A DNA stretch of 21,103 nucleotides from Hyphomicrobiales bacterium (GTDB taxonomy: Bacteria > Pseudomonadota > Alphaproteobacteria > Rhizobiales > Beijerinckiaceae). Each line of letters starts with the position of its first letter. The first letter of the stretch is position 1. Below, one piece after another: positions 6,246-13,769 of this stretch. A model generated the notes under the pieces. It saw nothing but the letters and a program-made list of their open reading frames with translations, was not told where the DNA came from and ran no database searches. Made by a program: the position numbers and the translations under genes. The stretch spans positions 1 to 21,103 of the forward strand of contig JAATEW010000227.1 in NCBI GenBank assembly GCA_015655535.1, in the 5' to 3' direction.

Positions 6246-6375
6246 CCTCGACCATGTCACGATGGCGACACGCCAAAGATCGAAACCTTCAAGGAGAACC
6301 TCTTCACGCTGGCTGGCACAGCGCGGAACTGCCCTTCCGTCTCTAAGCCTTGCCCTTGCCGGAGGGGCCTTCGCA
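6246..6375 (+). pseudogene. Remnant of the 3' end of an SMP-30-like gene
   Basis: The DNA closely matches two segments of the intact SMP-30-like gene. CCTCGACCATGTCACGATGG and what follows aligns with 4502-4580 after loss of four bases. GAACTGCCCTTCCGTCTCTA and what follows aligns with 4661-4705. About 75-80 bases between these segments are missing, and the frames are broken. The downstream GGCCTTCGCAT also resembles the sequence just after the intact gene. This is a degraded duplicate in the same orientation, separated from its parent by the formate dehydrogenase gene. Confidence 0.8.
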
Positions 6376-6522
6376 TCCAAATGAAAGCCTGATGCGCCTT
6401 GCCGCCTCGGCTTCACCTTGAGATTCACAAGCGTGTGAGGCTGCGTTTCAAAACACTGCGCCGAACCGAACAGCATTGATGGAGCATGATCGCTCGACAG
6501 GATTGATTTAGGAGCTCAGCAC

Positions 6523-7296
6523 ATGAAAATTTTCAATACATCAACGATACTCGCCGCCGGCCTGCTTTCGGCAAGCCTTTTCGCAGCGGAAGCCCTCGCG
6601 CAAGCTACCAAGCCCGTTGAAGCAAAGAATGTCGTGCTCGTGCATGGATCATGGGCGGATGGCTCCAGTTGGAGCGAAGTCATCTCACGGCTTCAGGCGG
6701 CGGGCCTGCATGTCACCGCCGTGCAAAATCCTTTGACCTCGCTTGAGGCTTCCGTGGCCGAGACGAAACGCATATTGGCGTTGCAGGATGGACCGACTGT
6801 GTTGGCCGGGCATTCTTGGGCCGGCACGGTCGTCAGCGAAGCGGGAACGGATCCGAAGGTCACGGCGCTTGTCTTTGTCGCGGCGCGCGCGCCCGATGCA
6901 GGAGAGGATTTCGTCGCGACTTCCGCGAAGTTCCCGACCACGCCTGTGCGGGCGGGTGTGGTGAATAACAACGGTTTTACGACCGTTTCTGAAGAAGCTT
7001 TTCTTAAATATTTCGCCAATGGCGTCCCGCATGACAAAGCGGAAGTGCTCTATGCCGTGCAGCAGCCGACCGCCGCCACGCTCTTCGGCGAAAAGACGAC
7101 AGCCGCCGCCTGGCACACGAAACCGAGCTTCTATGAAGTGTCGAAGAACGATCAGACGATTTCGCCGGACCTCGAACGCTTTCTGGCAAAGCGCATGAAT
7201 GCGACGACGATCGAACTCGACTCAGGCCACCTCGCCCTCGTCTCGCATCCGAAAGAGATCGCCGATCTCATCCTTCAGGCCGCCGGGAAAAAATAA
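6523..7296 (+). CDS. Secreted alpha/beta-hydrolase
   Basis: A 257-residue protein with signal peptide MKIFNTSTILAAGLLSASLF and probable cleavage after EALA. The fold shows VVLVHGSW (oxyanion region, 37-44), the nucleophile elbow GHSWAG with S98, and a catalytic His in DSGHLALVSHP (H236). It resembles single-domain alpha/beta hydrolases of the family often annotated as salicylate-esterase-like or pimeloyl-ester-esterase-like. A periplasmic ester substrate is likely but cannot be named. TAGGAG lies upstream of the start. It is probably monocistronic; the next gene converges on it from the minus strand. Confidence 0.85.
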   Translation: MKIFNTSTILAAGLLSASLFAAEALAQATKPVEAKNVVLVHGSWADGSSWSEVISRLQAAGLHVTAVQNPLTSLEASVAETKRILALQDGPTVLAGHSWAGTVVSEAGTDPKVTALVFVAARAPDAGEDFVATSAKFPTTPVRAGVVNNNGFTTVSEEAFLKYFANGVPHDKAEVLYAVQQPTAATLFGEKTTAAAWHTKPSFYEVSKNDQTISPDLERFLAKRMNATTIELDSGHLALVSHPKEIADLILQAAGKK

Positions 7297-7305
7297 GCCG
7301 CGCGA

Positions 7306-7797
7306 TCAATAACCGGGCGGCGCCATCTCCACGAAACGCCGCCTGAACCAATTGCTTAGCATCTCTTTCTCATAGACCAGCCGGTCGCTCGACGAGTTCA
7401 CGGCCGGATAGGACATGTAATTCATGTCCGAGACCGTTTCACGCGCGCTCAAAATGGTCTTGCCATTTTGCAGCAGCGCATATTGAACCTCCATGCGCGG
7501 CGGCGTCGCCTCGGTCAGAATGCGAACCGAGCTGGTCCTGCCCTGCCGCAGCCAGCCGGCGCGGTCTATACTGAGCACCTCGATCTTCAGGACCTGTCCC
7601 GGTTTGAGGTAGCGCGCGCCAAGCGCCTCCAAAGTCTGCCGGTATTCGTTCAACGTTCCCAGGCGCAAGGCCGGCGGATCGGCGTCGAAACTATCGTAAC
7701 CCGGATTGGCGAACGTCACCCTGACATCCGCCGCGGCGGGATGGGTGAGAGAAACCGCTGCCAGACTTGCGATAAATGCCATTGCCGCGCGCCGCAT
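7306..7797 (-). CDS. DUF3016 family secreted protein
   Basis: 163 residues. The start at 7797 is preferred because GAGGAG lies just upstream and it begins a signal peptide (MRRAAMAFIASLAAVSLTHP, probable cleavage near AAA/DV). The body has features I associate with DUF3016: VTFANPGYDSF near the mature N-terminus, LGARYLKPGQVLKIEVLSID, then DMNYMSYP, and a C-terminal YEKEMLSNWFRRRF. These are periplasmic proteins of unknown function. A promoter with a palindromic -10 region lies about 35 bases upstream. Confidence 0.75.
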   Translation of the reverse strand: MRRAAMAFIASLAAVSLTHPAAADVRVTFANPGYDSFDADPPALRLGTLNEYRQTLEALGARYLKPGQVLKIEVLSIDRAGWLRQGRTSSVRILTEATPPRMEVQYALLQNGKTILSARETVSDMNYMSYPAVNSSSDRLVYEKEMLSNWFRRRFVEMAPPGY

Positions 7798-7830
7798 GAA
7801 TGATCTCCTCGGAACCAATGCCTTCGATAT

Positions 7831-7860
7831 ATTATATCGGGCAGAAATTCGCGGCGGCAA
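7831..7860 (-). promoter_or_regulatory. Promoter of the DUF3016 gene with palindromic -10
   Basis: On the minus strand TTGCCG (7855-7860), an 18-base spacer and a perfect TATAAT (7831-7836). The -10 lies inside the inverted repeat CGATATA-T-TATATCG (7825-7839), which could be a repressor site or simply an AT-rich -10 region. Confidence 0.55.
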
Positions 7861-7953
7861 TGGGCAGCGCCATCTCATTCCAATATGAGAAATGATCACG
7901 TCCGCGATTTTGAATTGGTCGAATTCAAATCATGAAGGTGATCGATATTGCCG

Positions 7954-8385
7954 TCACAGCAATCCCAAGGATATGAGTTCGCGCCGCAAGGCGTCGGGCA
8001 AGTCCGCGCCCTTCGTCCATATGGCCATGTCCGGCGGCGCATCCTTCGGGTCGAGATAGCGCCAGCCTTGAAAGGCGCGATGCGCGCGGGGCTCGACGGC
8101 CACGAGCTCCTTGTCATAGACGAGCGCGCAATGCGCGATCCCGTCTTTCATCACGGGCCGGAATGCGAGCAATCTTTGCCGCGCGCTGACCCAACCCTTG
8201 ATCACCCAATAGAGCGAGCCGCCGTCCAATATTTCCGCGGCGCGGCGCGGTGCATGACGGGTGATATGAATGAGTTCCTGCGCCTCGCCATCGCGTTTCT
8301 TTTCCTTGAGGCGCCTGCTCTGCCAGGCTGCGAGTTCGGACAAAGTCTCGATGCCGACGCAAAGCTTGATGAGATGAAGCGTCAT
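7954..8385 (-). CDS. DUF1489 family protein
   Basis: 143 residues starting MTLHLIKLCVG, then GGSLYWVIKGWVSARQRLL, and PRAHRAFQGWRYLDPKDAPP near the C-terminus. This is the typical pattern of the alphaproteobacterial DUF1489 family, whose function is unknown. It is the last gene of a three-gene operon: it starts eight bases after the stop of the glycosylase gene. The ribosome binding site is weak, so translation may be coupled. No signal peptide or membrane segment is seen. Confidence 0.85.
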   Translation of the reverse strand: MTLHLIKLCVGIETLSELAAWQSRRLKEKKRDGEAQELIHITRHAPRRAAEILDGGSLYWVIKGWVSARQRLLAFRPVMKDGIAHCALVYDKELVAVEPRAHRAFQGWRYLDPKDAPPDMAIWTKGADLPDALRRELISLGLL

Positions 8386-8393
8386 GAGCGAAC

Positions 8394-9071
8394 TTAAAGG
8401 GCCAATGCTTTGGCGGCCCCGATTTCGCCGCGCCGGACGGCTCCATAATAGGACCAGAGCAGATGCGCGGCGACACCGCGATGCGGGCGCCAGGCTTCCG
8501 CGCGAAGATAAAGCGCCTTTTGGCTCAACCGCGTCTCGGCGCGATCTGCCAGACGCAGCGCCTCCTGCAAGGCAAGATCGCCGGCCGGAAAGAGATCGCC
8601 GCGGCCTTCACAAAACATCATATAGACCTCCGCCGTCCAACGGCCAATGCCTTTGATGGCCGTGAGCATGGCGACCGCCGCCTCATCGTCGAATGTTCGC
8701 AGCGCCTCGAAATCCAATTGCCCATCGGCATTGGCTTCCGCGATCGCACGGACATAAGCCGCCTTCTGCATCGACAGGCCGAAGGCTTTCAAGGCGTCGA
8801 TATCGCGCTCCAGCACGTTTTGCGGCGTGACGGTGCCGAGGCCGGCCTCAAGTCGCGCCCAGATGGCAGCGGCGGAGGCGACCGAGACTTGCTGTTCGAG
8901 GACGAGCTTCACCAGGCCCGGAAAGCCCGCCGGTTTCGAGCGCCAGAGAAAGGCTGGCGTTGCTTCATGCGCAACCGCGAGCGCCGGGTCCAAAGCCGCG
9001 AGCGCCAAGCGCGCCGCGGCCATGTGCTTGGCAGATGGTCGCCTGATGTCCGCATGCGTCCGCTTGTTCAT
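8394..9071 (-). CDS. DNA-3-methyladenine glycosylase II (AlkA-type, HhH-GPD)
   Basis: 225 residues of the helix-hairpin-helix glycosylase superfamily. The hairpin is LTAIKGIGRWTAEVYMMF (136-153), and the conserved catalytic Asp follows at D165 in FPAGDLALQEA. FPGLVKLVLEQQVSVASA (50-67) is the usual substrate-pocket helix region. The enzyme excises alkylated bases such as 3-methyladenine to start base excision repair. It lacks the long N-terminal extension of E. coli AlkA, as many bacterial members do. A GAAGGA site lies inside the end of the upstream gene and the intergenic gap is three bases, so they are co-transcribed. Confidence 0.9.
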   Translation of the reverse strand: MNKRTHADIRRPSAKHMAAARLALAALDPALAVAHEATPAFLWRSKPAGFPGLVKLVLEQQVSVASAAAIWARLEAGLGTVTPQNVLERDIDALKAFGLSMQKAAYVRAIAEANADGQLDFEALRTFDDEAAVAMLTAIKGIGRWTAEVYMMFCEGRGDLFPAGDLALQEALRLADRAETRLSQKALYLRAEAWRPHRGVAAHLLWSYYGAVRRGEIGAAKALAL

Positions 9072-9074
9072 GCT

Positions 9075-9653
9075 CTATCCTTCAAGCGGCCAGCAGCCGA
9101 GCACATTATGGCGGCTCTCGCCAAAAGGGCTATGGATGAGGCGAACGTCCCGCACAGTCCAATGCACGGGTTCGATGAATGCGTCCGGCAACAGAATGTC
9201 CTCCCACGACAGGGTCAGATGCGGTCGTGCGATACGCGCGACCTGCCTGCCGCGTGGGTGCCCTTTCTTTAAGGTCAGGTGCATCGCGTCATAGAGTTCA
9301 TCGAAGCCATATAGGCCGTCGTCGCCGGTGAGAACACACGGCCGCCAGCCGTCATTATGGTCGAAGCTCGTGATCGCGTTCAAGCCCAGCATGAAGGGAG
9401 CCATTTTCAGATGCGAGACGATGCCACGGACATCGTCGATGACGCGCGAAGGAATCGCGTCGTAACATCCGAGCCCGTAAAGCGAGACATGCAGACAGTC
9501 GCGCGTCACGCGCCGGCCTCGCAAGATGCCAGCTTCAAACAGGCTGTCCGTCAGGCGCACGATGCGGTCCGCCGCCTCCCGCGACGGATAAAGCGCGAAG
9601 AAAATATTATGCTTCCCCGCGTGGCCCGCCACAGCCGCCTCGGCATTACGCAT
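9075..9653 (-). CDS. 2H phosphoesterase (LigT/ThpR-like RNA 2',3'-cyclic phosphodiesterase)
   Basis: 192 residues from the ATG at 9653, chosen because GTGGAG precedes it; an in-frame GTG at 9683 has no better site. The two hallmark motifs of the 2H superfamily are present: HVS at 55-57 in LHVSLYGL and HLT at 145-147 in PHLTLSW. The N-terminal HNIFFALYPSREAADRI matches the LigT/ThpR fold. Family members hydrolyse 2',3'-cyclic phosphates on RNA ends, or ligate 2'-5' bonds in vitro. It is the first gene of an operon with the glycosylase and DUF1489 genes, so a link to repair or RNA-end processing is possible but unproven. Confidence 0.85.
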   Translation of the reverse strand: MRNAEAAVAGHAGKHNIFFALYPSREAADRIVRLTDSLFEAGILRGRRVTRDCLHVSLYGLGCYDAIPSRVIDDVRGIVSHLKMAPFMLGLNAITSFDHNDGWRPCVLTGDDGLYGFDELYDAMHLTLKKGHPRGRQVARIARPHLTLSWEDILLPDAFIEPVHWTVRDVRLIHSPFGESRHNVLGCWPLEG

Positions 9654-9781
9654 GACAAGGACTCCACAAAGGACCGTGAGCACCGGGCTCAGGAAAGTCT
9701 ATCATCCGCTAAGAACATATCAAGAACAAATATGCGGTGCCGCGTGGGCGTTTATCGCTTCAACCTTTCAGCCCGCGCGCA

Positions 9782-10306
9782 TCACGGCGCGTAACGCGTG
9801 AAGACGAAATCATGGTCTTTCACATTGGCCTGATGGCAGGGAAAACACGTCTCGTGCTGCGCTTCGTCGGTCGGCTTGCCACCGATGAAGCGGCCGAAGC
9901 CCCAGCCGCCCGTCTCGGCATATTTTGCCGAGTCCTTGATCATGATCTGAACCGTCGTCGGCGCGCCTGGAACATAGGCCTGCATGGAGCCGAGCGCCGC
10001 GTCGTCGCCGAGAGACGACACTTGTTTCCAGGCCACCTTGGCGATGATCGCGCCTTCCGGCAAAGGCAGCGTCCCGTCTTGAAAGGCCTTCATCGCGACG
10101 GCATTTCCGAGGATGCCGCGCAGCTCGTCGAGATTCCCGGCCTCATGCGACACCGCAATCAAGGACCATTGCCGATAGCCTGCGGGAATCCTGACGCCGA
10201 AGATCGGCGAGGCCTCATCATCGGTGCCTCCGGCCGAGGATGAAATCGAGGCGATGGCGCAGACGGTTGTTGCGGTCGCTAAGGTGAAGAGTGACATCCG
10301 TTTCAC
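9782..10306 (-). CDS. Cytochrome P460-family c-type haem protein
   Basis: 174 residues. A GTG start is chosen because AAAGGG lies upstream and the basic MKRMSLF begins a signal peptide (hydrophobic to about residue 20). The C-terminal half carries a c-type haem motif CFPCH (C154, C157, H158), and the C-terminus HDFVFTRYAP is typical of the P460/DUF family. Earlier segments, FGVRIPAGYRQWSLI and LPLPEGAIIAKVAWKQ, also fit. P460 proteins are periplasmic; characterised ones oxidise hydroxylamine, and distant members are of unknown role. Whether the haem-Lys cross-link exists cannot be judged here. Confidence 0.82.
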   Translation of the reverse strand: MKRMSLFTLATATTVCAIASISSSAGGTDDEASPIFGVRIPAGYRQWSLIAVSHEAGNLDELRGILGNAVAMKAFQDGTLPLPEGAIIAKVAWKQVSSLGDDAALGSMQAYVPGAPTTVQIMIKDSAKYAETGGWGFGRFIGGKPTDEAQHETCFPCHQANVKDHDFVFTRYAP

Positions 10307-10620
10307 GCCGCGCCCTTTCTGGTGAATGAACGTCTAAATGAACTTTGATTTGAATCTATTGGATCGCAGTCGATTTCAGTCCGAGTGGCCGCGATGGAAA
10401 CGATCTCGCTGGCGCCGCTGCCCTGCCCGCCGCGAATTGCCCATATCAGTCGACCGAGCCCTTGCACCCTAGCGTGGATCTCAATCACCGTCGATGTCGG
10501 AATAGCTTCGCTAAAGCTCGGTGGTGTTTCTCGAGGCAAATAGGTCGAGATCACAATCATCACGAAACCGCGCGAGATAATGCGCCGCAATATTTCTGTG
10601 GACGATGCCGCCGCCGTCGA
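10307..10620. other. Intergenic stretch without a recognised gene
   Basis: The minus strand has a 95-codon open frame across 10303-10590, starting at a TTG with no ribosome binding site and overlapping the P460 start. It has no recognised domain, so I do not call it a gene. It might be the remnant of a gene, since it contains a protein-like run (EIHARVQGLGRLIWA). No convincing RNA or repeat is seen. Confidence 0.4.
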
Positions 10621-11411
10621 TCACACAAGGTGATGGCGCACGAGGAAGGCTTCGATGGCCTCGTTCACCGGCGCCGGATTGGTCATGTTGACGGAATGAC
10701 CGCCCTCGACCACCACCAACTCCGCGTTGGGAATAGAGGCCCGCATGGCTTGAGCCTTCGCAAGCGGAATTAGGATATCGGCATCACCATGGATGATCAG
10801 GGTCGGAACACGGATGGCCGATACCTTGCCGCCGATATCATCCCGACGGGCGAGCGCGTCCAAGGAGGCCAGGAGATTCGGAGCGGTCATGCTGCGCCAT
10901 TTGTCTTTCCAGGCAGCGGCGCCGGGCCAGCCCGGCCCGAAGATGACATGCTCCAACGTCGCGGCGATCTCTTCCGGCAGATTCTTGGCAATCCAGGCGT
11001 CAAACATTTTACTATAGCCTTGGAGCGTCGCCGGATCATCCAGGCCAGTTTGCCGGCGATCAGGATTAGAGCGCGCACACGTTCCGGATGGACCAAGGCG
11101 CATCGCATTTCCACGAAGGCACCCTGAGAGACGCCGGCAAGAATGGCACTGCTGATACCAAGGAACGTAAGGAGAGCGGCGAGGTCATTGGCGGAATCAT
11201 AATAGGAGAACGGCTGCAGCGTCTCGCCGGCGGTCTTCCCATGGCCGCGTTGATCCCAAACGATGCAGCGGTATTCATCGCGCAGCGCCGCTACCTGCGG
11301 CACGAACATGGTGCCATCCAACAGAATCCCGTGAGAGAAAATAATTGCCGGGCCGGCTCCGCCTGTGTCCTCATAGTAAAGCCGCTGACCGTTGACATTG
11401 GCAAAAGGCAT
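10621..11411 (-). pseudogene. Alpha/beta-hydrolase gene broken by a frameshift
   Basis: Two overlapping minus-strand frames together make one complete alpha/beta-hydrolase of about 262 residues. The first frame (from 11411, with GGGAG upstream) runs MPFANVNGQRLYYEDTGG, the oxyanion SHG, and the nucleophile elbow AGVSQGA, then derails after RALILIA. The second frame resumes with QTGLDDPATLQGYSKMF and carries the acid in IHGDADILIPL and the His in VEGGHSVNM. The switch lies at about 11046-11060 and is explained by one missing base. All three catalytic residues survive, so it is either a very recent pseudogene or a sequencing error. The function would be a cytoplasmic hydrolase of the haloperoxidase/esterase type. 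Confidence 0.85.
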
Positions 11412-11678
11412 CCCGTTCTCCCGATCAAGCAGTATGTGTCGGAGCGTGAATGCGATGCCGGCATGACGAAGCAGTTTCAGTCGGCAGGGATCATATTACA
11501 GCCGCAACAGAGAGCTTAGGTCCCTCATCCAATCCGCCAGCGAAGGCCCCTTGGGGCCCAACCGAGCCGCCGTGCATTGGTGGCGCCGACACGGTTGTTC
11601 GACGCCACGCCATGGGCCCATTGTGTCCGCTCGTTATTGCGATGCATCGGACACATAGCCAGTAACCTTTGTTTTTTC
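11412..11678. other. Gene-free stretch with inverted repeats
   Basis: No protein is convincing on either strand. It contains TGTGTCCG (11622-11629) and CGGACACA (11648-11655), an 8-bp inverted repeat with an 18-base loop, and just before it GTGGCG...CGCCAC. These might mark an insertion or recombination scar next to the toxin remnant, but no transposase is seen. Confidence 0.35.
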
Positions 11679-11859
11679 CTACGCTATGTCGCGGCGTGTT
11701 CCATGGCCCAAAAGCTGCGCCAGCCCGCCATTTGTGTCGATCAGCTTCACGGCCTTCTTGTCGAAGGACACGAAACACTCGGCGCCGAGCCATCGGCGAA
11801 GTCGCCGCCCAGCGCGAGCAGGGTCAGGCCTGCCGCGACTGCCGGGCGGTCTATCCAAG
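11679..11859 (-). pseudogene. C-terminal remnant of a VapC-like PIN-domain toxin
   Basis: One minus-strand frame reads DRPAVAAGLTLLALGGDFAD and a second frame continues WLGAECFVSFDKKAVKLI. Together they resemble the C-terminal half of PIN/VapC ribonucleases, where GDFADG...(F/V)(T/S)FD(K/R)KA is the usual pattern with acidic catalytic residues. Relative to that pattern about seven or eight residues are missing at the junction, with a change of frame, and the N-terminal half is absent. No antitoxin gene is seen beside it. The fragment starts directly after the stop of the small membrane protein gene. Confidence 0.55.
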
Positions 11860-12099
11860 CTACGGCCGTTTGCGTCCTGCCCAGATGACGAAACCAAGCG
11901 CCGCGAGAATGGTGGATAGCGTGATGCCAGCGCTGATGATTCCCGCCGGCGTCGTGCGGGCGCTCCCCTCAAGCGAAATCTTGTCCCCGATGCGAAGATT
12001 GAAGGCCGCCTTCATCTCCTCGGGATGGGTCGGGCTTGCCTCCTGCTCCGAGGCCTCGGGATTGCCCTGCCGCGCCGGCGCCGTCACGCTCTCTTCCAT
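11860..12099 (-). CDS. Small single-pass membrane protein, unknown function
   Basis: 79 residues from an ATG preceded by AAGGAAGC. The first half is polar and acidic (MEESVTAPARQGNPEASEQE). The second half ends with one membrane segment, GIISAGITLSTILAALGFVIW, and a positively charged tail AGRKRP, suggesting the C-terminus lies in the cytoplasm. No family is recognised. It lies about 90 bases downstream of the Rieske ferredoxin gene on the same strand and could share its transcript. Confidence 0.5.
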   Translation of the reverse strand: MEESVTAPARQGNPEASEQEASPTHPEEMKAAFNLRIGDKISLEGSARTTPAGIISAGITLSTILAALGFVIWAGRKRP

Positions 12100-12186
12100 G
12101 GCTGCTTCCTTCGATTGCCCGGGCACCCTCACGCGCCACGCTATTCTATCCGTTCGATGATATCCTGCGCATTTATAAAGCTCGGG

Positions 12187-12519
12187 TCATGCTTTGCCGG
12201 CGATCTCAATCTGGATCTCCTCATTGAAGACCCGGGTCGCATAGGTTTTGAGATCGCGGATGATCGGCGCGCCAAGCCCTTCGCCGGTCCTGACGTTGAA
12301 GCAGCCGCCATGCAGCGGGCATTCGATGACGTCTCCGTCCAAATAACCCTCGTTGAGCAGCGCGAAAGCATGCGTGCACACATTATCGGTCGCGAAATAT
12401 GCGCCGCCAACATTATAGAGCGCGATGTCGAGATCCCCGACTTTGATGCCAGCCACCTTTCCCGGATCTAAACTGGCGACGGCTGCGATGGTCACCCAAG
12501 AGCTGCTTTCACCCGCCAT
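12187..12519 (-). CDS. Rieske-type ferredoxin of a ring-hydroxylating oxygenase
   Basis: 110 residues with one Rieske [2Fe-2S] domain: ligands C48 and H50 in CTH, then C67 and H70 in CPLHGG. The size and the C-terminal VFNEEIQIEI fit small soluble ferredoxins that carry electrons from a reductase to the dioxygenase terminal component. The start is taken at 12519 (GGGAG upstream); the in-frame ATG 15 bases earlier has no site of its own. It is divergent from the first GntR regulator, with a shared upstream region. Its likely partner is the alpha/beta dioxygenase at 13770-15619. A ferredoxin reductase gene is not in the window. Confidence 0.93.
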   Translation of the reverse strand: MAGESSSWVTIAAVASLDPGKVAGIKVGDLDIALYNVGGAYFATDNVCTHAFALLNEGYLDGDVIECPLHGGCFNVRTGEGLGAPIIRDLKTYATRVFNEEIQIEIAGKA

Positions 12520-12553
12520 AGACTGAACTCCCATTCGATAGTCCGGATTTTCA

Positions 12554-12609
12554 TGGCCCCCTCCAAAAACCCGCCGTGTGGACACGGAACGGGGCTTTTG
12601 GAGGGGCCA
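12554..12609. repeat. Long inverted repeat in the Rieske/GntR intergenic region
   Basis: TGGCCCC(C)TCCAAAA on the left and TTTTGGAGGGGCCA on the right match over 14 bases with one extra C. They enclose a 27-base centre that is itself partly palindromic (CCGTGT-GG-ACACGG). The element would form a strong hairpin in the 5' leader of the Rieske mRNA. It could be a leader regulatory structure or a tiny mobile-element relic. Confidence 0.7.
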
Positions 12610-12620
12610 AGCGATATACT

Positions 12621-12634
12621 TGTGACATTTCACT
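12621..12634. promoter_or_regulatory. Putative GntR/FCD operator, site 1
   Basis: TGTGACATTTCACT, a near-palindrome TGTGA-N4-TCACW. It lies between the divergent Rieske ferredoxin and GntR genes. Similar sequences occur at 13747-13760, 16962-16975 and 20388-20401, all upstream of genes of the same cluster. TTGTGA of this site could also serve as a plus-strand -35 for the regulator gene, which would fit autoregulation. Confidence 0.5.
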
Positions 12635-12755
12635 ATTGCAGTCTATCTTTCGTCTGGGTAAGAGTCGGTTATAAAATGATTGATCTTGGCTTTGGGCTTT
12701 GGTGTCGCCACCGAAGGGCGCCGGCTGACCGAGACAAAGCGCTGGAATAGTCCCG

Positions 12756-13499
12756 ATGGCAAAACAGTCCCAAAAGCAAAAACCGGGCGCAGCCCGCGGT
12801 GTGTTTTCAGCAGCGCTGGCGGCTGAACCGAGCGCGGAATCCATGCGCGATACCGCTTATGAGGATATAAAGCATCGCATCCTCACCTGTGAGTTCAAGC
12901 CCGGCACCTGCATCAACGAAGCCGCCGTCTCGACATTGATCGGCGTCGGCCGCACGCCGGTTCACCAGGCGTTGGATCGGCTCCGAATCGAAGGAATGAT
13001 CGAAGTCATCCCTCGAAAAGGGGCCGTTGTCCGCCCGCTGGTTTTGCATGAAGTTCTGCAGATGGTCGAAGTGCGCCTTGTCAACGAAAGCTATTGCGCG
13101 CAATTGGCGGCGGAACGGGCCGGCGCCGCCGATATCAAGTCGCTGCAACAGATCGTAGGGCAAGCCCAGCAGGCGATCGCAGCGCGCGACGTCAAACTGA
13201 TGATGACACTTGATCGGGATTTCCACTCGAGCCTCGCCAAAGCTGCCGGAAACAATGAACTGACCGACGTGCTTAAACGGCTCAATGAGCGCTCGCTCCG
13301 ATTCTGGTTCATTTCCTTCACGGCGGAGCACCATTCCGAATTTCAGAACCAGCACGAGGCCATTCTCGAAGCCGTTCAGGCACGGGACTCGGCTGCGGCT
13401 GCGGCGGAAATGCGAAAGCATATCGAAGCCTTTCGACGCAGTGTGTCGCGTTACCATTCGTTTCTCGACCAACCGTCAGAGTCGGTCCACGCGTCCTGA
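12756..13499 (+). CDS. GntR-family regulator, FCD subfamily (first of two)
   Basis: 247 residues. An N-terminal winged helix-turn-helix (about 30-100) carries the recognition helix region GVGRTPVHQALDRLRI and the wing IEVIPRKGAVVRPL. The C-terminal FCD domain (about 105-225) has the usual metal/ligand residues: Asp and His in DRDFHSSLA, His in QHEAIL and His in RKHIEAF. FCD regulators usually repress catabolic operons until a carboxylate ligand binds. It lies between the divergent ferredoxin gene and the dioxygenase genes. It is a paralogue of the regulator at 19432-20160, with a near-identical recognition helix. A polar extension of about 28 residues precedes the DNA-binding domain in both. 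Confidence 0.92.
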   Translation: MAKQSQKQKPGAARGVFSAALAAEPSAESMRDTAYEDIKHRILTCEFKPGTCINEAAVSTLIGVGRTPVHQALDRLRIEGMIEVIPRKGAVVRPLVLHEVLQMVEVRLVNESYCAQLAAERAGAADIKSLQQIVGQAQQAIAARDVKLMMTLDRDFHSSLAKAAGNNELTDVLKRLNERSLRFWFISFTAEHHSEFQNQHEAILEAVQARDSAAAAAEMRKHIEAFRRSVSRYHSFLDQPSESVHAS

Positions 13500-13523
13500 G
13501 CTGAATCGCAGAGCCTGCCCTTT

Positions 13524-13543
13524 CGCGTCGTACAGACGACGCG
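13524..13543 (+). terminator. Perfect hairpin after the GntR gene, possible terminator
   Basis: CGCGTCGT-ACAG-ACGACGCG, an 8-bp perfect stem 25 bases after the GntR stop. No T-tract follows, so it may be a Rho-dependent or processing-stable 3' end. The remainder of 13500-13769 shows no gene. Confidence 0.4.
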
Positions 13544-13746
13544 ACACTTGGTCCGCACTCTTGCGATGATCGATCGACGCGGGAGCCGTGTGCTCAATTT
13601 CTAGAGCGCCTGCGGTCCCTCCTCCGAAAATCGATCAGGTTAATACACAGCCGCGACGGCGGCCATGGCCGCGAGCCCCTGCCTTTTCATCGCCAGGCCC
13701 ACCCCTTGCCTCGCCGGATCGTATCCGCTAAGGCATGTGTTGATAC

Positions 13747-13760
13747 AGTAATATTTCACT
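13747..13760. promoter_or_regulatory. Putative GntR/FCD operator, site 2
   Basis: AGTAATATTTCACT matches the right half of the shared motif exactly (ATTTCACT, as in site 1) and the left half partly. It ends only nine bases before the dioxygenase alpha start. TAATAT inside it could be a -10 element. Confidence 0.45.
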
Positions 13761-13769
13761 GGTGTAGCA

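Noticed and set aside
10303..10590. A 95-residue hypothetical protein on the minus strand.
   Set aside because: TTG start without a ribosome binding site, overlap with the P460 start, and no recognisable family.
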